Positions 1-8,893 of a DNA stretch of 16,922 nucleotides are shown here, one piece after another. Every line of letters begins with the position of its first letter. The stretch's first letter is position 1. Source of the DNA: MWBF01 sp964614645 (GTDB lineage: Bacteria > Chloroflexota > Anaerolineae > CG2-30-64-16); NCBI GenBank assembly GCA_964614645.1, contig CAZTMA010000124.1, forward strand, positions 1 through 16,922, in the 5' to 3' direction. A program made the position numbers and the translations under genes. The notes below the pieces were generated by a model. The model saw nothing but the letters and a program-made list of their open reading frames with translations. It was not told where the DNA came from and did not search any database.

Positions 1-1
1 G

Positions 2-67
2 GTCTACCGCCTCGGCTTCCGCCCCACGGTCGAGCTATGGGACTTCCTCGCGACCTTACCAACATAA
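2..67 (+). CDS. C-terminal end of a protein, possibly GNAT acetyltransferase (partial)
   Basis: Only the last 21 codons are present, read from base 2 to a TAA at 65-67; the gene begins before the window. The peptide contains LGFRPTVELWDF. A tyrosine shortly before LGF-R-P followed by an aromatic/hydrophobic strand is the usual ending of GNAT N-acetyltransferases, where this segment forms the last strands of the acetyl-CoA fold. That identification is an inference from a very short piece. The reading frame also fits because the base composition turns AT-rich straight after the stop, where a promoter for the next gene begins. Confidence 0.4.
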   Translation, partial: VYRLGFRPTVELWDFLATLPT

Positions 68-79
68 TCATATTACAGT

Positions 80-109
80 TTGACAAAGCATCGTTGGCCA
101 TGTTATGTT
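80..109 (+). promoter_or_regulatory. Predicted sigma-70-type promoter of the metallopeptidase gene
   Basis: A perfect TTGACA at 80-85 is followed after 18 bases by TATGTT at 104-109 (4 of 6 to TATAAT). It lies in a locally AT-rich stretch after the upstream stop codon, and would give a leader of about 100 bases before the ATG at 219. I see no convincing riboswitch or strong hairpin in the rest of this leader (110-210). Confidence 0.5.
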
Positions 110-218
110 GGCAACAGGAAGAACCTGCCGCATAATGATCGGCTGCCAGCCAGCGCTGCAGGTGTCCTGATTCTGCCGGCGAGAGACACTGTTTTGCCAG
201 GGGCACAAGGGGGACACG

Positions 219-1742
219 ATGACCGAGAAAGGCTACCCTCTGCCAGAACGCCAAAGGTCTACCCTGGGCGACGAGGCGAGCGCTGTCACCGTTCGTGATG
301 AGTGGGACAGCTTGTTCAAGAGCATCAACTTCTGGCTGGAATACGAGAGGAAACAGGGCGCCGAGCAACTGGCTAAGCTGGTCAGCGAGACGGGTTACTT
401 CGCCTACAAGTTCTATCAGTTCTTCGAGCGAATTGACCCCGAAATCTACCGGGCGGACCGCACGAACCTGAACGTCGTGCTATACCAGGCCCAAGCGCGC
501 CTGGTGGCTGAGTGGGACACCATTCAACAGGCTCTCGAACAGCGCGACCTGGTGCGCTACCGAGACCGTCTGCGCCATCTGGATCAACTGGCCCAGGAAA
601 GCCTGTCACCGGTGCTGCCGGTTGACACGGCGGCCCGCGCTGTCACTTACTTTCACAAGGTATATGATATCACCCGCTTCGCCTTTTCACAGGCACCACT
701 AATCGGGGCGCCCTACTCGGCCCTGCACCTGCCGGAAAGCTGGCTGGCCATCCCCCACGAGGCAGGTCATTACATCTTCTGGAATGGACCAGCCAACGCA
801 CTCGACTTCAGCGAGTTCCGCAGCCGCCTGGAGACTGCGGTGGTGCAGCGGCTCGCCGCCTCACTTGAGATGACGATTACGAACCGAACCGGGATGCCGA
901 TCTTCCGCCACATCGGCCAGGTCTTCAGCACCTGGCTCGGCTGGCTCGAGGAGTTGTTCGCAGACATCTATGGCACGCTGGTTGCGGGGCCTGCCAGTGG
1001 CTGGGCGATGCAGACGAGCCTGGCCAGTCGCACGGACGATCAAACCCTCGGCCACGATGACGGTGAGCACCCTTCTCCCTACTTGCGGCCTTTCACGCAT
1101 GTCCATGTGCTCCGCCGGATGGCAGCTCTGGAAGGGGCCCATCCCGCCTACCAACAAGAACTGCACGACATCGCTGACGCACAGGAAAACGCATGGCGCA
1201 AAAGATGGCCGGAGGCAGCAAAGCTGGATGCGCCCGATGGTCGAGGCAGGATCGAGCTGATGGTTGCGGACCTGGCCGGCATCGTCGACGCAGTTCTCGA
1301 GGTGCCGATGTCAGTAACAGCCGGGCAACCCTGTCTCAGAGAGCTGTTCCAACAAGGCAAATTCTACACTGCTCAGCGGCACGCTGAGGTCATCGCGGTG
1401 GTTGACAGGACGCTGGGAGACGCGGAGCCCGATTGCGAATCGATCCTGTCTCTGTCCGCTGCGGCCCAGCTGGCTATCCTGCGGGCCGGCGCCGATAAGG
1501 TGTCGATCCGCCGCAAGCTTGGGTTTGCGGAGATGAGCTACCGGCCCCAACTGCAAAGCCTCCCCAGTGAACGAGCCAATGAGTTGGACGGGCGTTTCAT
1601 GGACTACATGACGGGCGCCACCAACGAACAGGATCGTACCAAATGGCCTCAGCAGTGGCAGGCAGTGATCGGGTCAAACCTGACGCTCGATACCGGCACC
1701 TTCCACTGGCACGCCGAGCATCATCACCCGCATGCGCACTAG
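219..1742 (+). CDS. Predicted zinc metallopeptidase (HEAGH motif), 507 aa
   Basis: No named family recognised, but it looks like a cytoplasmic zinc peptidase; no signal peptide or membrane helix is evident. HEAGH at residues 180-184 gives two histidine ligands and the catalytic glutamate. EELFAD at 244-249 lies about 60 residues downstream and offers a glutamate third ligand (E245, with D249 four residues on), the gluzincin/M48-like arrangement. A HPSPYLRPFTH stretch follows near residues 285-296. The first 170 residues are charged and helical and may form a regulatory or substrate-binding cap. The C terminus ends in a histidine cluster (7 His in the last 13 residues), possibly a metal-binding tail. 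The ATG at 219 has a purine-rich AGGGGG Shine-Dalgarno with good spacing. The gene converges on the membrane TPR gene with 8 bases between stops. The protease fold is inferred from motifs only; substrate unknown. Confidence 0.75.
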   Translation: MTEKGYPLPERQRSTLGDEASAVTVRDEWDSLFKSINFWLEYERKQGAEQLAKLVSETGYFAYKFYQFFERIDPEIYRADRTNLNVVLYQAQARLVAEWDTIQQALEQRDLVRYRDRLRHLDQLAQESLSPVLPVDTAARAVTYFHKVYDITRFAFSQAPLIGAPYSALHLPESWLAIPHEAGHYIFWNGPANALDFSEFRSRLETAVVQRLAASLEMTITNRTGMPIFRHIGQVFSTWLGWLEELFADIYGTLVAGPASGWAMQTSLASRTDDQTLGHDDGEHPSPYLRPFTHVHVLRRMAALEGAHPAYQQELHDIADAQENAWRKRWPEAAKLDAPDGRGRIELMVADLAGIVDAVLEVPMSVTAGQPCLRELFQQGKFYTAQRHAEVIAVVDRTLGDAEPDCESILSLSAAAQLAILRAGADKVSIRRKLGFAEMSYRPQLQSLPSERANELDGRFMDYMTGATNEQDRTKWPQQWQAVIGSNLTLDTGTFHWHAEHHHPHAH

Positions 1743-1750
1743 CACCCGTG

Positions 1751-2533
1751 TCAGGGCAGGAGGCTGACGGCAAGGCCGTAGCAATCATCCGCCACTTCCT
1801 GCCCTGCACGGAGTTCTGCGTGAAGTTGCTCGATCTCAATGCGGGGCACCTTCGGACTGCCGCCGAGGTCCAGGTATTTCCTGATCTGCGCCTCACTTTC
1901 CTCACGACGGCCCAATCGGCAAAGCGCCAGACCCTCAACCAGAATCAAGGGCGGATCGCCGGCGGCATAGGTCAGCCCTGTTTCCGCAAGCGTCACCGCT
2001 TCAGCAGGGCCGGACAGCTCTTCACGGATGACCGCGATGCTGGCAAGCCCGTAGTAGAGTTGTCCGCGCTCGGCATCGCGCGTGGCGAGAGCCAGGCCGG
2101 CGCGAAAGTCGCGCTCAGCACATGCGTATTCCCCGACCTCCCGTTGCTCGATACCTCTGAGATAGTATCCCGGCGCATCGACCAGTTTGCTCCCACAGCC
2201 GCCGCCAGAGTTTCGCAACAGGGCGAACGCAATGCTCCCCACCACCGCGACGAACACAACAACTGCCAGCACGGGCCGGCGACTGAACTGAGCTAGAGAG
2301 ACAGCCGGTACCTCCGGCCACGGTACCTGGGGCCGCACCCTGCCGAGCTCCGCAAGCAGTTCCGGCATACGCCCCGTACGTTGCATCAGCGCGACCAGCT
2401 CGCGTACTTTGGCCTCCTTGCCCTCTCCGCGCAGCGAATCATGATCGACGCGCAGATCGAAGCAGAGCGTGCGGAGTTCCTCGGCATCCAGGTGCTTCGC
2501 TATCAACGATCGCAACTCAGTCATGGGATTCAT
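1751..2533 (-). CDS. Effector-associated/death-like domain, membrane helix, TPR-like protein, 260 aa
   Basis: Residues 1-73 match the small helical death-like 'effector-associated domain' pattern common in Chloroflexota and cyanobacterial conflict proteins: an ELRTLCFDLRVD core, then L-x-G-E-G-K, R-E-L-V, and a closing RP-x-x-x-W. These domains join by like-with-like contacts and connect effectors to NTPases or sensors. One hydrophobic helix at about residues 87-106 follows two arginines, so the death-like domain should be cytoplasmic. Residues 120-250 (extracytoplasmic) form helical TPR-like repeats. The start is moved 60 codons inside the longest frame: the ATG at 2533 has GGGAGG with 6-base spacing, and the extra codons cross a predicted promoter. 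No enzymatic motif is seen. It may be an adaptor or sensor whose partner carries a similar domain elsewhere. Domain assignment is by eye. Confidence 0.75.
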   Translation of the reverse strand: MNPMTELRSLIAKHLDAEELRTLCFDLRVDHDSLRGEGKEAKVRELVALMQRTGRMPELLAELGRVRPQVPWPEVPAVSLAQFSRRPVLAVVVFVAVVGSIAFALLRNSGGGCGSKLVDAPGYYLRGIEQREVGEYACAERDFRAGLALATRDAERGQLYYGLASIAVIREELSGPAEAVTLAETGLTYAAGDPPLILVEGLALCRLGRREESEAQIRKYLDLGGSPKVPRIEIEQLHAELRAGQEVADDCYGLAVSLLP

Positions 2534-2588
2534 TGTTGACCTCCCAACGAGATAGAAGGGCGTCGAACCCATAGTATCAAGTACGCCC

Positions 2589-2617
2589 AGTATACACTGC
2601 TTACTGACGCGCGGCAA
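2589..2617 (-). promoter_or_regulatory. Predicted promoter of the death-like-domain/TPR gene
   Basis: On the minus strand TTGCCG (plus coordinates 2612-2617) and TATACT (2589-2594) are separated by 17 bases. This would give a leader of about 50 bases before the ATG at 2533. It lies back to back with the promoter of the macroglobulin gene, so the 191-base gap is a divergent control region. Confidence 0.5.
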
Positions 2618-2686
2618 CGGGCTCGCCATTAAGTCGTAGGCGTGAAACTTCCTGCAGAGGTACAGCGTCCATAATGCGTGCCGTTC

Positions 2687-2695
2687 TGGTATAAT
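2687..2695 (+). promoter_or_regulatory. Extended -10 promoter of the macroglobulin gene
   Basis: TGG directly followed by a perfect TATAAT (2690-2695) forms an extended -10 element. No good -35 is seen 16-18 bases upstream, which extended -10 promoters tolerate. The expected transcript start is near 2702, giving a short leader of about 22 bases with a strong AAAGGAGG ribosome site at 2712-2719, five bases before the ATG. Confidence 0.6.
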
Positions 2696-2724
2696 GGAAT
2701 CGGCTGTGTCCAAAGGAGGATCCT

Positions 2725-5700
2725 ATGCCCAGGTCTACGCGTTCTTACCTGCTTTTCGTGATAGCTGCGCTGCTGACGCTGGTTGCGCTGAGCGCATGTG
2801 TGGGCGGAGCGCCGCCGCCCCCGCGGCCGCCGGCGGATGCGCCGACGAGCCAGGTGGTCATCGAAGTGCCCGCAACACCGCAACCCGCGTCGGGCCTTGA
2901 CTATGAATTGTCAGCCGGTGCCGACCAGCCGCCTGTCGCCGAGCGTAACCCGCTCGCGACCGGCGAGCCGCTCAGCGAGGCAGACGCACAGAGCATCCTG
3001 AATCGCCTGCCGCCCCTCGAAGGGGAAGCGAGCGATGTGCAGGACTTCCGCTTCCCGGCCCAATCGCTGCCTGCGCCGCGGCCGGGCGTGGTGGTCAAGG
3101 AACCCTTCCCCGCGCCCGCGCCGGTGGAGACGCCCGTCGTGGACGCCGGGCCCCTGGAGGTCGTGCGGTATGCACCCGAAGGCGACGTGCCGCTGGCCGC
3201 GAACCTGAGCGTCACGTTCAACCAGCCGATGGTCGCGCTGACCGGCCTGGCCGACCTGTCCGAATTGCCGGTGCCCATCACCCTGTCGCCGCAGCCCGAG
3301 GGCCAGTGGCGCTGGGTGGGCACCAAGACGCTCGTCTTCGAGCCGCTCGGGCAGGCCGGGAGCATGGCCGCCGGGCGGTTCCCGATGGCGACGACTTACA
3401 CGGTCGAGATTCCCGCAGGCACGACCTCTGCGACCGGCGGGAAGCTGGCCGAGGCTGTCACCTTCACCTTCACGACCCCGCCACCCCAGGTGCAAACCGC
3501 GTGGCCGCAGGAAGGGCCGGTGCAGCGCGACCCGCTCATCTTCGTCGCGTTCGACCAGCGCGTCAGCCCGGAGGCCGTGCTCGAGACGATCAATGCCACG
3601 GTCGGAGACACGGAATTCCCGCTGCGGCTCGCCACCGAAAACGAGATCAGTGCGGACGAAACCGTGAGCCAATACGCCAAGCGCAGCCTCGAAGGCAGGT
3701 GGCTGGTGTTCCGGCCCGTCGAGCCGTTCACGGGCGACAGCCAGGTCACCGTCACGGTCGGGCCCGGCGTGCCCTCGCTCGAAGGTCCGCTGACCACGTC
3801 CGAGCCCTACACCTTCTCCCTCCGCACGTACGGTCCGTTGCGCATCCTGGAGCACCAGTGCGGCTGGGGCGGCGAGTGCGCGCCCTTCACGCCCTGGAAC
3901 ATCCGCTTCAGCAACCCGCTCGATGCGGCCACGGTCACGGCCGAACAACTCGTCATCATCCCCGACCTGCCCGGCGCAACCGTCAACGTCTGGGGCGACA
4001 CGCTGATGATCCAGGGCCGCAGCCAGGGCCGCACGACCTACGTCGTCCGCGTCGGCACGGGCATCAAGGATATCTTTGGCCAATCGCTCGATCAGGAGCA
4101 GGAGCTAACCTTCGTCGTCGGCTCCAGCCAGCCCATGCTGAGCGCACCGGGCGGCAACCTGATCGTGCTCGACCCGATGGCAAAGCCGGTCTATACCGTT
4201 TACAGCATCAACTTCACGCGGCTGACGGTGCGGGCCTATGCGGTCACACCCGGCGACTGGCAGCGCTACCTGGAATTCCAGCGTAACGTCTGGCAGCAGG
4301 CGGGACTTCCGACGCCGCCAGGCCGACAGGTGCTTTCGCAAACCGTCAACGTCGAAGCGCGCGCCGACCAACTCACCGAGACGAGCATCGACCTCAGCGA
4401 AGCGCTGCCGGGGGGGTTGGGGCATATCATCGTGATCGTGGAGCCGGAACGCAGCGCCCTGCCCGCCATCTTCACCCAACGGGGCAATCGCGCACCGGTG
4501 CTCTTCGCCTGGATCCAGGGCACGCGCATCGGCCTGGACGCGTTCGTGGACCAGGGCCAGATGCTGGCCTGGGCGAACGACTTGCGCGACGGCGCACCGC
4601 TCCCGGGCGCCGAGCTCTCGCTGAGTTCGGGCGGCGCCGCGACGACCGATGCCGATGGCACGGCAACCCTGCCGCTGCCCGCGGGGAGGCCTGCGCAGAT
4701 GCTCATCGCGCGACAGGGCGATGACACGGCCTTCCTGCCGCAGAACACCTACTACTGGGACGACGGCGGCGGCTGGCGGCAGCAGCCCCTCACCGACTCG
4801 CTGCGCTGGTACGTCTTCGATGACCGCGGCATCTACCGGCCCGGCGAGGAAGTCCACGTCAAGGGCTGGCTGCGCATCATCGGTGCAGGGCCGCGCGGCG
4901 ACGTCGGCGAGCTGGCCGGCGCGGCCGAAGGCGTGACCTATCGCCTGCAGGACTCCCGCGGCAACCAGGTGCTGGACGGCCTCGCAGACGTAAACGCGCT
5001 CGGCGGGTTTGACTTCAGCTTCACGATCCCGGACAACGTCAATCTCGGGGAGACCTACCTGGCGCTGGAAGCGACCGGCGTCCGTGGAAAGTTGGATAAT
5101 CCCTGGTACCAGCATATGTTCCAGGTGCAGGAGTTCCGCCGGCCCGAATATGAGGTCAAGGCCTCGGTCGTCTCCCCGCAGCCGCACTTCGTCGGCGGCG
5201 GCGCGGACTTGGAGGTCAGTGCCGCGTACTACGCGGGCGGCGCGCTGCCCAATGCAGACGTGACCTGGACCGTTACCTCGCAGCGCAGCACCTACAGCCC
5301 GCCTGGCTGGGACGACTTCACCTTCGGCCGCTGGATTCCCTGGTGGTACAGCTATCGGATGGAGGGCCCCTATGGCCGCGGCGGCCCGGTGGTCGAGACC
5401 GCTGAAACGATGACCGGCACGACCGACGCGGCCGGCATCCACCGGCTGCACATCGACTTCCGCGCGGTCGAGCCACCCGAACCATCGACCGTCAATGCCT
5501 CTGCCACCGTGATGGATGTCAACCGGCAGGCCTGGACCAGCCAGACCAGCGTGCTGGTGCATCCCGCGTCCCTCTATGTCGGGCTCAAGACGGACCGGCT
5601 CTTCGTCGAGCGAACCGAGCCTATCGATGTCGACATTATCGTGACCGACCTTGACGGCAATGTTGCGCCGGAGGTCGAGGTCACGGTCGTGGCCGAACGG

Positions 5701-8700
5701 CTCGTCTGGCGCAACACGGGCACGAGTTGGGGCGAGGAACCGGCGGACAGCCAGACGTGTGTCGTTGCCTCCGGCAACGACCCCGTGCGCTGCACGTTCG
5801 AGACGCCGGAGGGCGGCACGTACCGCATCACCGCAACCGTGCTTGACGAGCAGGAGCGGCCCAACCAGACGCAGATTACACGCTGGGTGAGCGGCGGTGA
5901 CCGCCGGCCCCAGCGCAATGTGGAACAGGAAGAAATCACCCTGATCCCCGATAAGCGAGAATACCGGGCCGGCGAGACCGCCGAGATCCTGGTGCAGGCG
6001 CCGTTCTACCCGGCGGAGGGCCTGCTGACCCTGCGGCGCTCGGGCCTCGTCCGCAGCGAACGCTTCACCGTGGACGGCCCGTCCTACACGCTGCGCATCC
6101 CCATCGAGGACGCTTACGTTCCGAACGTCTACATCCAGGTGGACCTCGTCGGCGCAGCCGAGCGGACTGAAGATGCCGCGCAGACCGAGCCGGACGTCCC
6201 CACGCCGTCGGCAGAGCTGCCCAAGCGGCCCGCGTTCGCCCGCGGGGAGCTGAACCTGCTCGTCCCGCCGCTGGCAAGGACGCTCTCGCTGGAGGTCAAG
6301 CCGCTGGCGGAGAAGCTGGAGCCGGGCGGCACGACCGAGGTGGATGTGCTGGCGCTCGATGCAGCGGGGAATCCGGTCGCCAACGCAGAGTTGGCCGTCG
6401 CGGTCGTGGACGAGTCCATTCTGGCCCTGACCGGCTACGACGTGCCCGACCCGCTCACCGTGTTCTACAGCGAACGTTGGACGGAGGTCAACGACTACCA
6501 CAACCGGCCCAACATCGTCCTCGCCAGCCCGGACCAGCTTGACTTGGACGCGGCCGACCGAGCGTCGCGCGATATGGTAACGGGCGCAGCAGCACCCGAG
6601 CAGCCTGCCGCCGAAGAAGCCGCCCCTGCCGCCGCGCCGATGCCCGCGGCAATGGCGACGCAGTCGGTTGAAAAGGAAGTTCAGATGGATGCCGCAGCCG
6701 GGCAGGAACCGGGCGCGCCCATCACCATCCGCCAGGACTTCAACCCGTTGGCACACTGGTCGCCAGCGGTCGCCACCGACGCAGAGGGCCGCGCGCGTCT
6801 GACCGTGAAGCTGCCCGACAACCTGACGCGCTACCGGGTGATCGTCGTCGCGGTGGCTGGCGGCAAGCAGTTTGGCAAGAGCCAGGCGGCCATCACCGCG
6901 CGGCTGCCGCTGATGGTGCGGCCGTCGCCCCCGCGCTTCCTCAACTTCGGCGACCAGTTCGAGCTGCCGGTCGTGCTGCAGAACCAGACGGACGAGCCGC
7001 TGACGGTGGATGTCGCGGTCCGCAGCACGAATGTCGGGCTGGCGGACAGGAACGGTCGCCGCGTCACCGTGCCCGCGAACGATCGCGTGGAGGTGCGTTT
7101 CGCGGCGTTCATCGAGCAGGCCGGCACCGCGCGCTTCCAGGTGGCTGCCACCGCGGGCGAGTGGGCGGACGCGGCCAGCTTTACGCTGCCGGTGTACACG
7201 CCGGCCACGACCGAGGCCTTTGCGGTCTACGGCGTGCTGGACGAGGGTGCGGTTGCGCAACCGGTCATCGCGCCGACCGGCGTGTTCACGCAGTTCGGCG
7301 GGTTGGAGATTACCACGTCCTCGACCGCGCTCCAGGCGCTGACCGATGCGGTGCTCTATCTCGTCTCGTACCCGTTCGAGTGCTCGGAGCAACTGGCATC
7401 GCGCGTGCTGGCGATCGCCGCGCTGCGCGACGTGCTGACCGCGTTCGAGGCGGAAGGCCTGCCACCTCCCGCCGAGATCGAGGCGGCGGTCGCGCGGGAC
7501 ATCGAACGGCTGCGCGGCATGCAGAACTTTGACGGCGGCTTCCCCATCTGGGTGCGCGGGTACGAGTCATGGCCGTATCACAGCATCCACGTCGCGCATG
7601 CGCTGCAGCGCGCGAAGATGAAGGGCTACGATGTACCCCAGGACATGCTCCAACAGGCGCTCGCGTATCTGCAGAAAATAGAGCAGCACTATCCCTCGTG
7701 GTACAGCGAGGATATCAAGCAGACGCTCACCGCGTACGCGCTGAACGTGCGGGCGCAGATGGGCGACCGGGACACGGCGCGGGCGCGGCGGCTCGTCAAC
7801 GAGGCCGGGCTGGAGAAGCTGTCGCCCGAGGCCATCGGCTGGCTGCTGCCCGTGCTCAGTGACGACGCGGGCTCGCAGACGGAGGTTGCGGCCATCCGCC
7901 GGCACCTGCTCAACCGGGTGACCGAGACCGCGGGCGCGGCCCACTTCGTCACCGACTACGCTGACCAGGGCTACGTCATCCTGCACTCCGACCGTCGCGC
8001 GGACGGCATCCTGCTGGATGCCCTGATCCAGGACCAGCCGGACAGCGACCTCATCCCGAAGCTGGTCGCCGGGCTGCTCGGCCATCGCAAGGCCGGCCGC
8101 TGGACGAACACGCAGGAGAACGTCTTCATCCTGCTGGCGCTCGACCGGTACTTCAACACCTACGAGGCGCAGACGCCGGACTTCGTGGCCCGCATCTGGC
8201 TGGGCGACCAGTATGCCGGGGAGTCCACCTTCCGCGGGCGAACGACGGACTACCACCAGACCGACGTGCCGATGGCCGTCGTCGCGGAGGAAGTGGTCGA
8301 GCAGGAGGACCTCATCATCAGCAAGGACGGGCCGGGCCGGTTATACTACCGGCTGGGCATGCGGTATGCGCCGCGCGACCTCAACCTGCCGCCTTACGAG
8401 GCCGGCTTCACCGTTGAACGAACCTACGAAGGCGTGGATAACACCGATGATGTAACGAAGGACGCGGACGGCGTGTGGCATGTTAAGGCCGGCGCGCGGG
8501 TGCGCGTTCGCCTGACAATGGTCGCGCCAGCTGTTCGCCATCACGTCGCGCTGGTGGACCCGCTCCCTGCGGGCCTGGAGGCGCTCAACCCGGCGCTGGC
8601 CGTGACAGGTCCCGTGCCGGGCGATGAGGGGCAGCCTCAGCCGCTCTCCAGGGGCTACTACTGGTGGTGGGGCCCCTGGTATGAACACCAGAATCTGCGC

Positions 8701-8874
8701 GACCAGCGCGCCGAGGCGTTCGCATCGTACCTCTGGGCGGGCGTCCACGAGTACACCTACGTGGCCCGCGCCACGACGCCCGGCACGTTCATCGTCCCAC
8801 CCGCGAAGGCGGAAGAGATGTACGCGCCGGAGACGTTCGGGCGCACCGGCGTCGATCGGATGATCGTAGAGTAA
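2725..8874 (+). CDS. Alpha-2-macroglobulin family lipoprotein with thioester, 2049 aa
   Basis: A large surface-anchored protease trap of the bacterial YfhM type. Residues 1-25 are a lipoprotein signal ending in the lipobox LSAC (C25), followed by a proline-rich tether. Ig-like/Big_5-type domains cover about 140-470. A macroglobulin domain bears the hallmark DDRGIYRPGEEVHVKG near 697-712. An Ala/Pro/Glu-rich segment at about 1286-1335 interrupts the folded parts and could be the protease bait. The A2M domain (LPDNLTRYRV) follows near 1360. The thioester motif YPFECSEQ has C1553 and Q1556 intact, within a helical thioester domain to about 1830, then a C-terminal receptor-binding-like sandwich. 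In this family bait cleavage exposes the thioester, which bonds covalently to the attacking protease. The usual partner gene for penicillin-binding protein 1C is not adjacent. It is followed by a hairpin and appears to be a single-gene unit. Confidence 0.93.
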   Translation: MPRSTRSYLLFVIAALLTLVALSACVGGAPPPPRPPADAPTSQVVIEVPATPQPASGLDYELSAGADQPPVAERNPLATGEPLSEADAQSILNRLPPLEGEASDVQDFRFPAQSLPAPRPGVVVKEPFPAPAPVETPVVDAGPLEVVRYAPEGDVPLAANLSVTFNQPMVALTGLADLSELPVPITLSPQPEGQWRWVGTKTLVFEPLGQAGSMAAGRFPMATTYTVEIPAGTTSATGGKLAEAVTFTFTTPPPQVQTAWPQEGPVQRDPLIFVAFDQRVSPEAVLETINATVGDTEFPLRLATENEISADETVSQYAKRSLEGRWLVFRPVEPFTGDSQVTVTVGPGVPSLEGPLTTSEPYTFSLRTYGPLRILEHQCGWGGECAPFTPWNIRFSNPLDAATVTAEQLVIIPDLPGATVNVWGDTLMIQGRSQGRTTYVVRVGTGIKDIFGQSLDQEQELTFVVGSSQPMLSAPGGNLIVLDPMAKPVYTVYSINFTRLTVRAYAVTPGDWQRYLEFQRNVWQQAGLPTPPGRQVLSQTVNVEARADQLTETSIDLSEALPGGLGHIIVIVEPERSALPAIFTQRGNRAPVLFAWIQGTRIGLDAFVDQGQMLAWANDLRDGAPLPGAELSLSSGGAATTDADGTATLPLPAGRPAQMLIARQGDDTAFLPQNTYYWDDGGGWRQQPLTDSLRWYVFDDRGIYRPGEEVHVKGWLRIIGAGPRGDVGELAGAAEGVTYRLQDSRGNQVLDGLADVNALGGFDFSFTIPDNVNLGETYLALEATGVRGKLDNPWYQHMFQVQEFRRPEYEVKASVVSPQPHFVGGGADLEVSAAYYAGGALPNADVTWTVTSQRSTYSPPGWDDFTFGRWIPWWYSYRMEGPYGRGGPVVETAETMTGTTDAAGIHRLHIDFRAVEPPEPSTVNASATVMDVNRQAWTSQTSVLVHPASLYVGLKTDRLFVERTEPIDVDIIVTDLDGNVAPEVEVTVVAERLVWRNTGTSWGEEPADSQTCVVASGNDPVRCTFETPEGGTYRITATVLDEQERPNQTQITRWVSGGDRRPQRNVEQEEITLIPDKREYRAGETAEILVQAPFYPAEGLLTLRRSGLVRSERFTVDGPSYTLRIPIEDAYVPNVYIQVDLVGAAERTEDAAQTEPDVPTPSAELPKRPAFARGELNLLVPPLARTLSLEVKPLAEKLEPGGTTEVDVLALDAAGNPVANAELAVAVVDESILALTGYDVPDPLTVFYSERWTEVNDYHNRPNIVLASPDQLDLDAADRASRDMVTGAAAPEQPAAEEAAPAAAPMPAAMATQSVEKEVQMDAAAGQEPGAPITIRQDFNPLAHWSPAVATDAEGRARLTVKLPDNLTRYRVIVVAVAGGKQFGKSQAAITARLPLMVRPSPPRFLNFGDQFELPVVLQNQTDEPLTVDVAVRSTNVGLADRNGRRVTVPANDRVEVRFAAFIEQAGTARFQVAATAGEWADAASFTLPVYTPATTEAFAVYGVLDEGAVAQPVIAPTGVFTQFGGLEITTSSTALQALTDAVLYLVSYPFECSEQLASRVLAIAALRDVLTAFEAEGLPPPAEIEAAVARDIERLRGMQNFDGGFPIWVRGYESWPYHSIHVAHALQRAKMKGYDVPQDMLQQALAYLQKIEQHYPSWYSEDIKQTLTAYALNVRAQMGDRDTARARRLVNEAGLEKLSPEAIGWLLPVLSDDAGSQTEVAAIRRHLLNRVTETAGAAHFVTDYADQGYVILHSDRRADGILLDALIQDQPDSDLIPKLVAGLLGHRKAGRWTNTQENVFILLALDRYFNTYEAQTPDFVARIWLGDQYAGESTFRGRTTDYHQTDVPMAVVAEEVVEQEDLIISKDGPGRLYYRLGMRYAPRDLNLPPYEAGFTVERTYEGVDNTDDVTKDADGVWHVKAGARVRVRLTMVAPAVRHHVALVDPLPAGLEALNPALAVTGPVPGDEGQPQPLSRGYYWWWGPWYEHQNLRDQRAEAFASYLWAGVHEYTYVARATTPGTFIVPPAKAEEMYAPETFGRTGVDRMIVE

Positions 8875-8893
8875 GAACCTTCGGGAACTTCCA

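Noticed and set aside
110..210. Possible riboswitch or attenuator in the metallopeptidase leader
   Set aside because: Only short imperfect stems were found, with no recognisable aptamer core or terminator.
80..298. Short frame (72 codons) ahead of the metallopeptidase
   Set aside because: It starts on a TTG inside a promoter -35 box, lacks a ribosome site and runs into the metallopeptidase in another frame.
219..1742. ImmA/IrrE-type or M48 membrane peptidase
   Set aside because: Too long and no helix-turn-helix partner for ImmA; no membrane helices for M48; only the zinc-site layout is shared.
1643..2296. Plus-strand frame overlapping the metallopeptidase end and the TPR gene
   Set aside because: It spans two convergent genes with real motifs and has no recognisable domain of its own.
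2534..2713. The extra 60 N-terminal codons of the minus-strand TPR protein
   Set aside because: They cross the predicted promoter and carry no domain; the ATG at 2533 has a strong GGGAGG site and begins the death-like domain.
4105..7392. A very long open frame on the minus strand (1095 codons) opposite the macroglobulin gene
   Set aside because: It is a mirror of a GC-rich gene: Arg/Gly/His-rich with no domain, no ribosome site, and fully covered by a well-supported protein.
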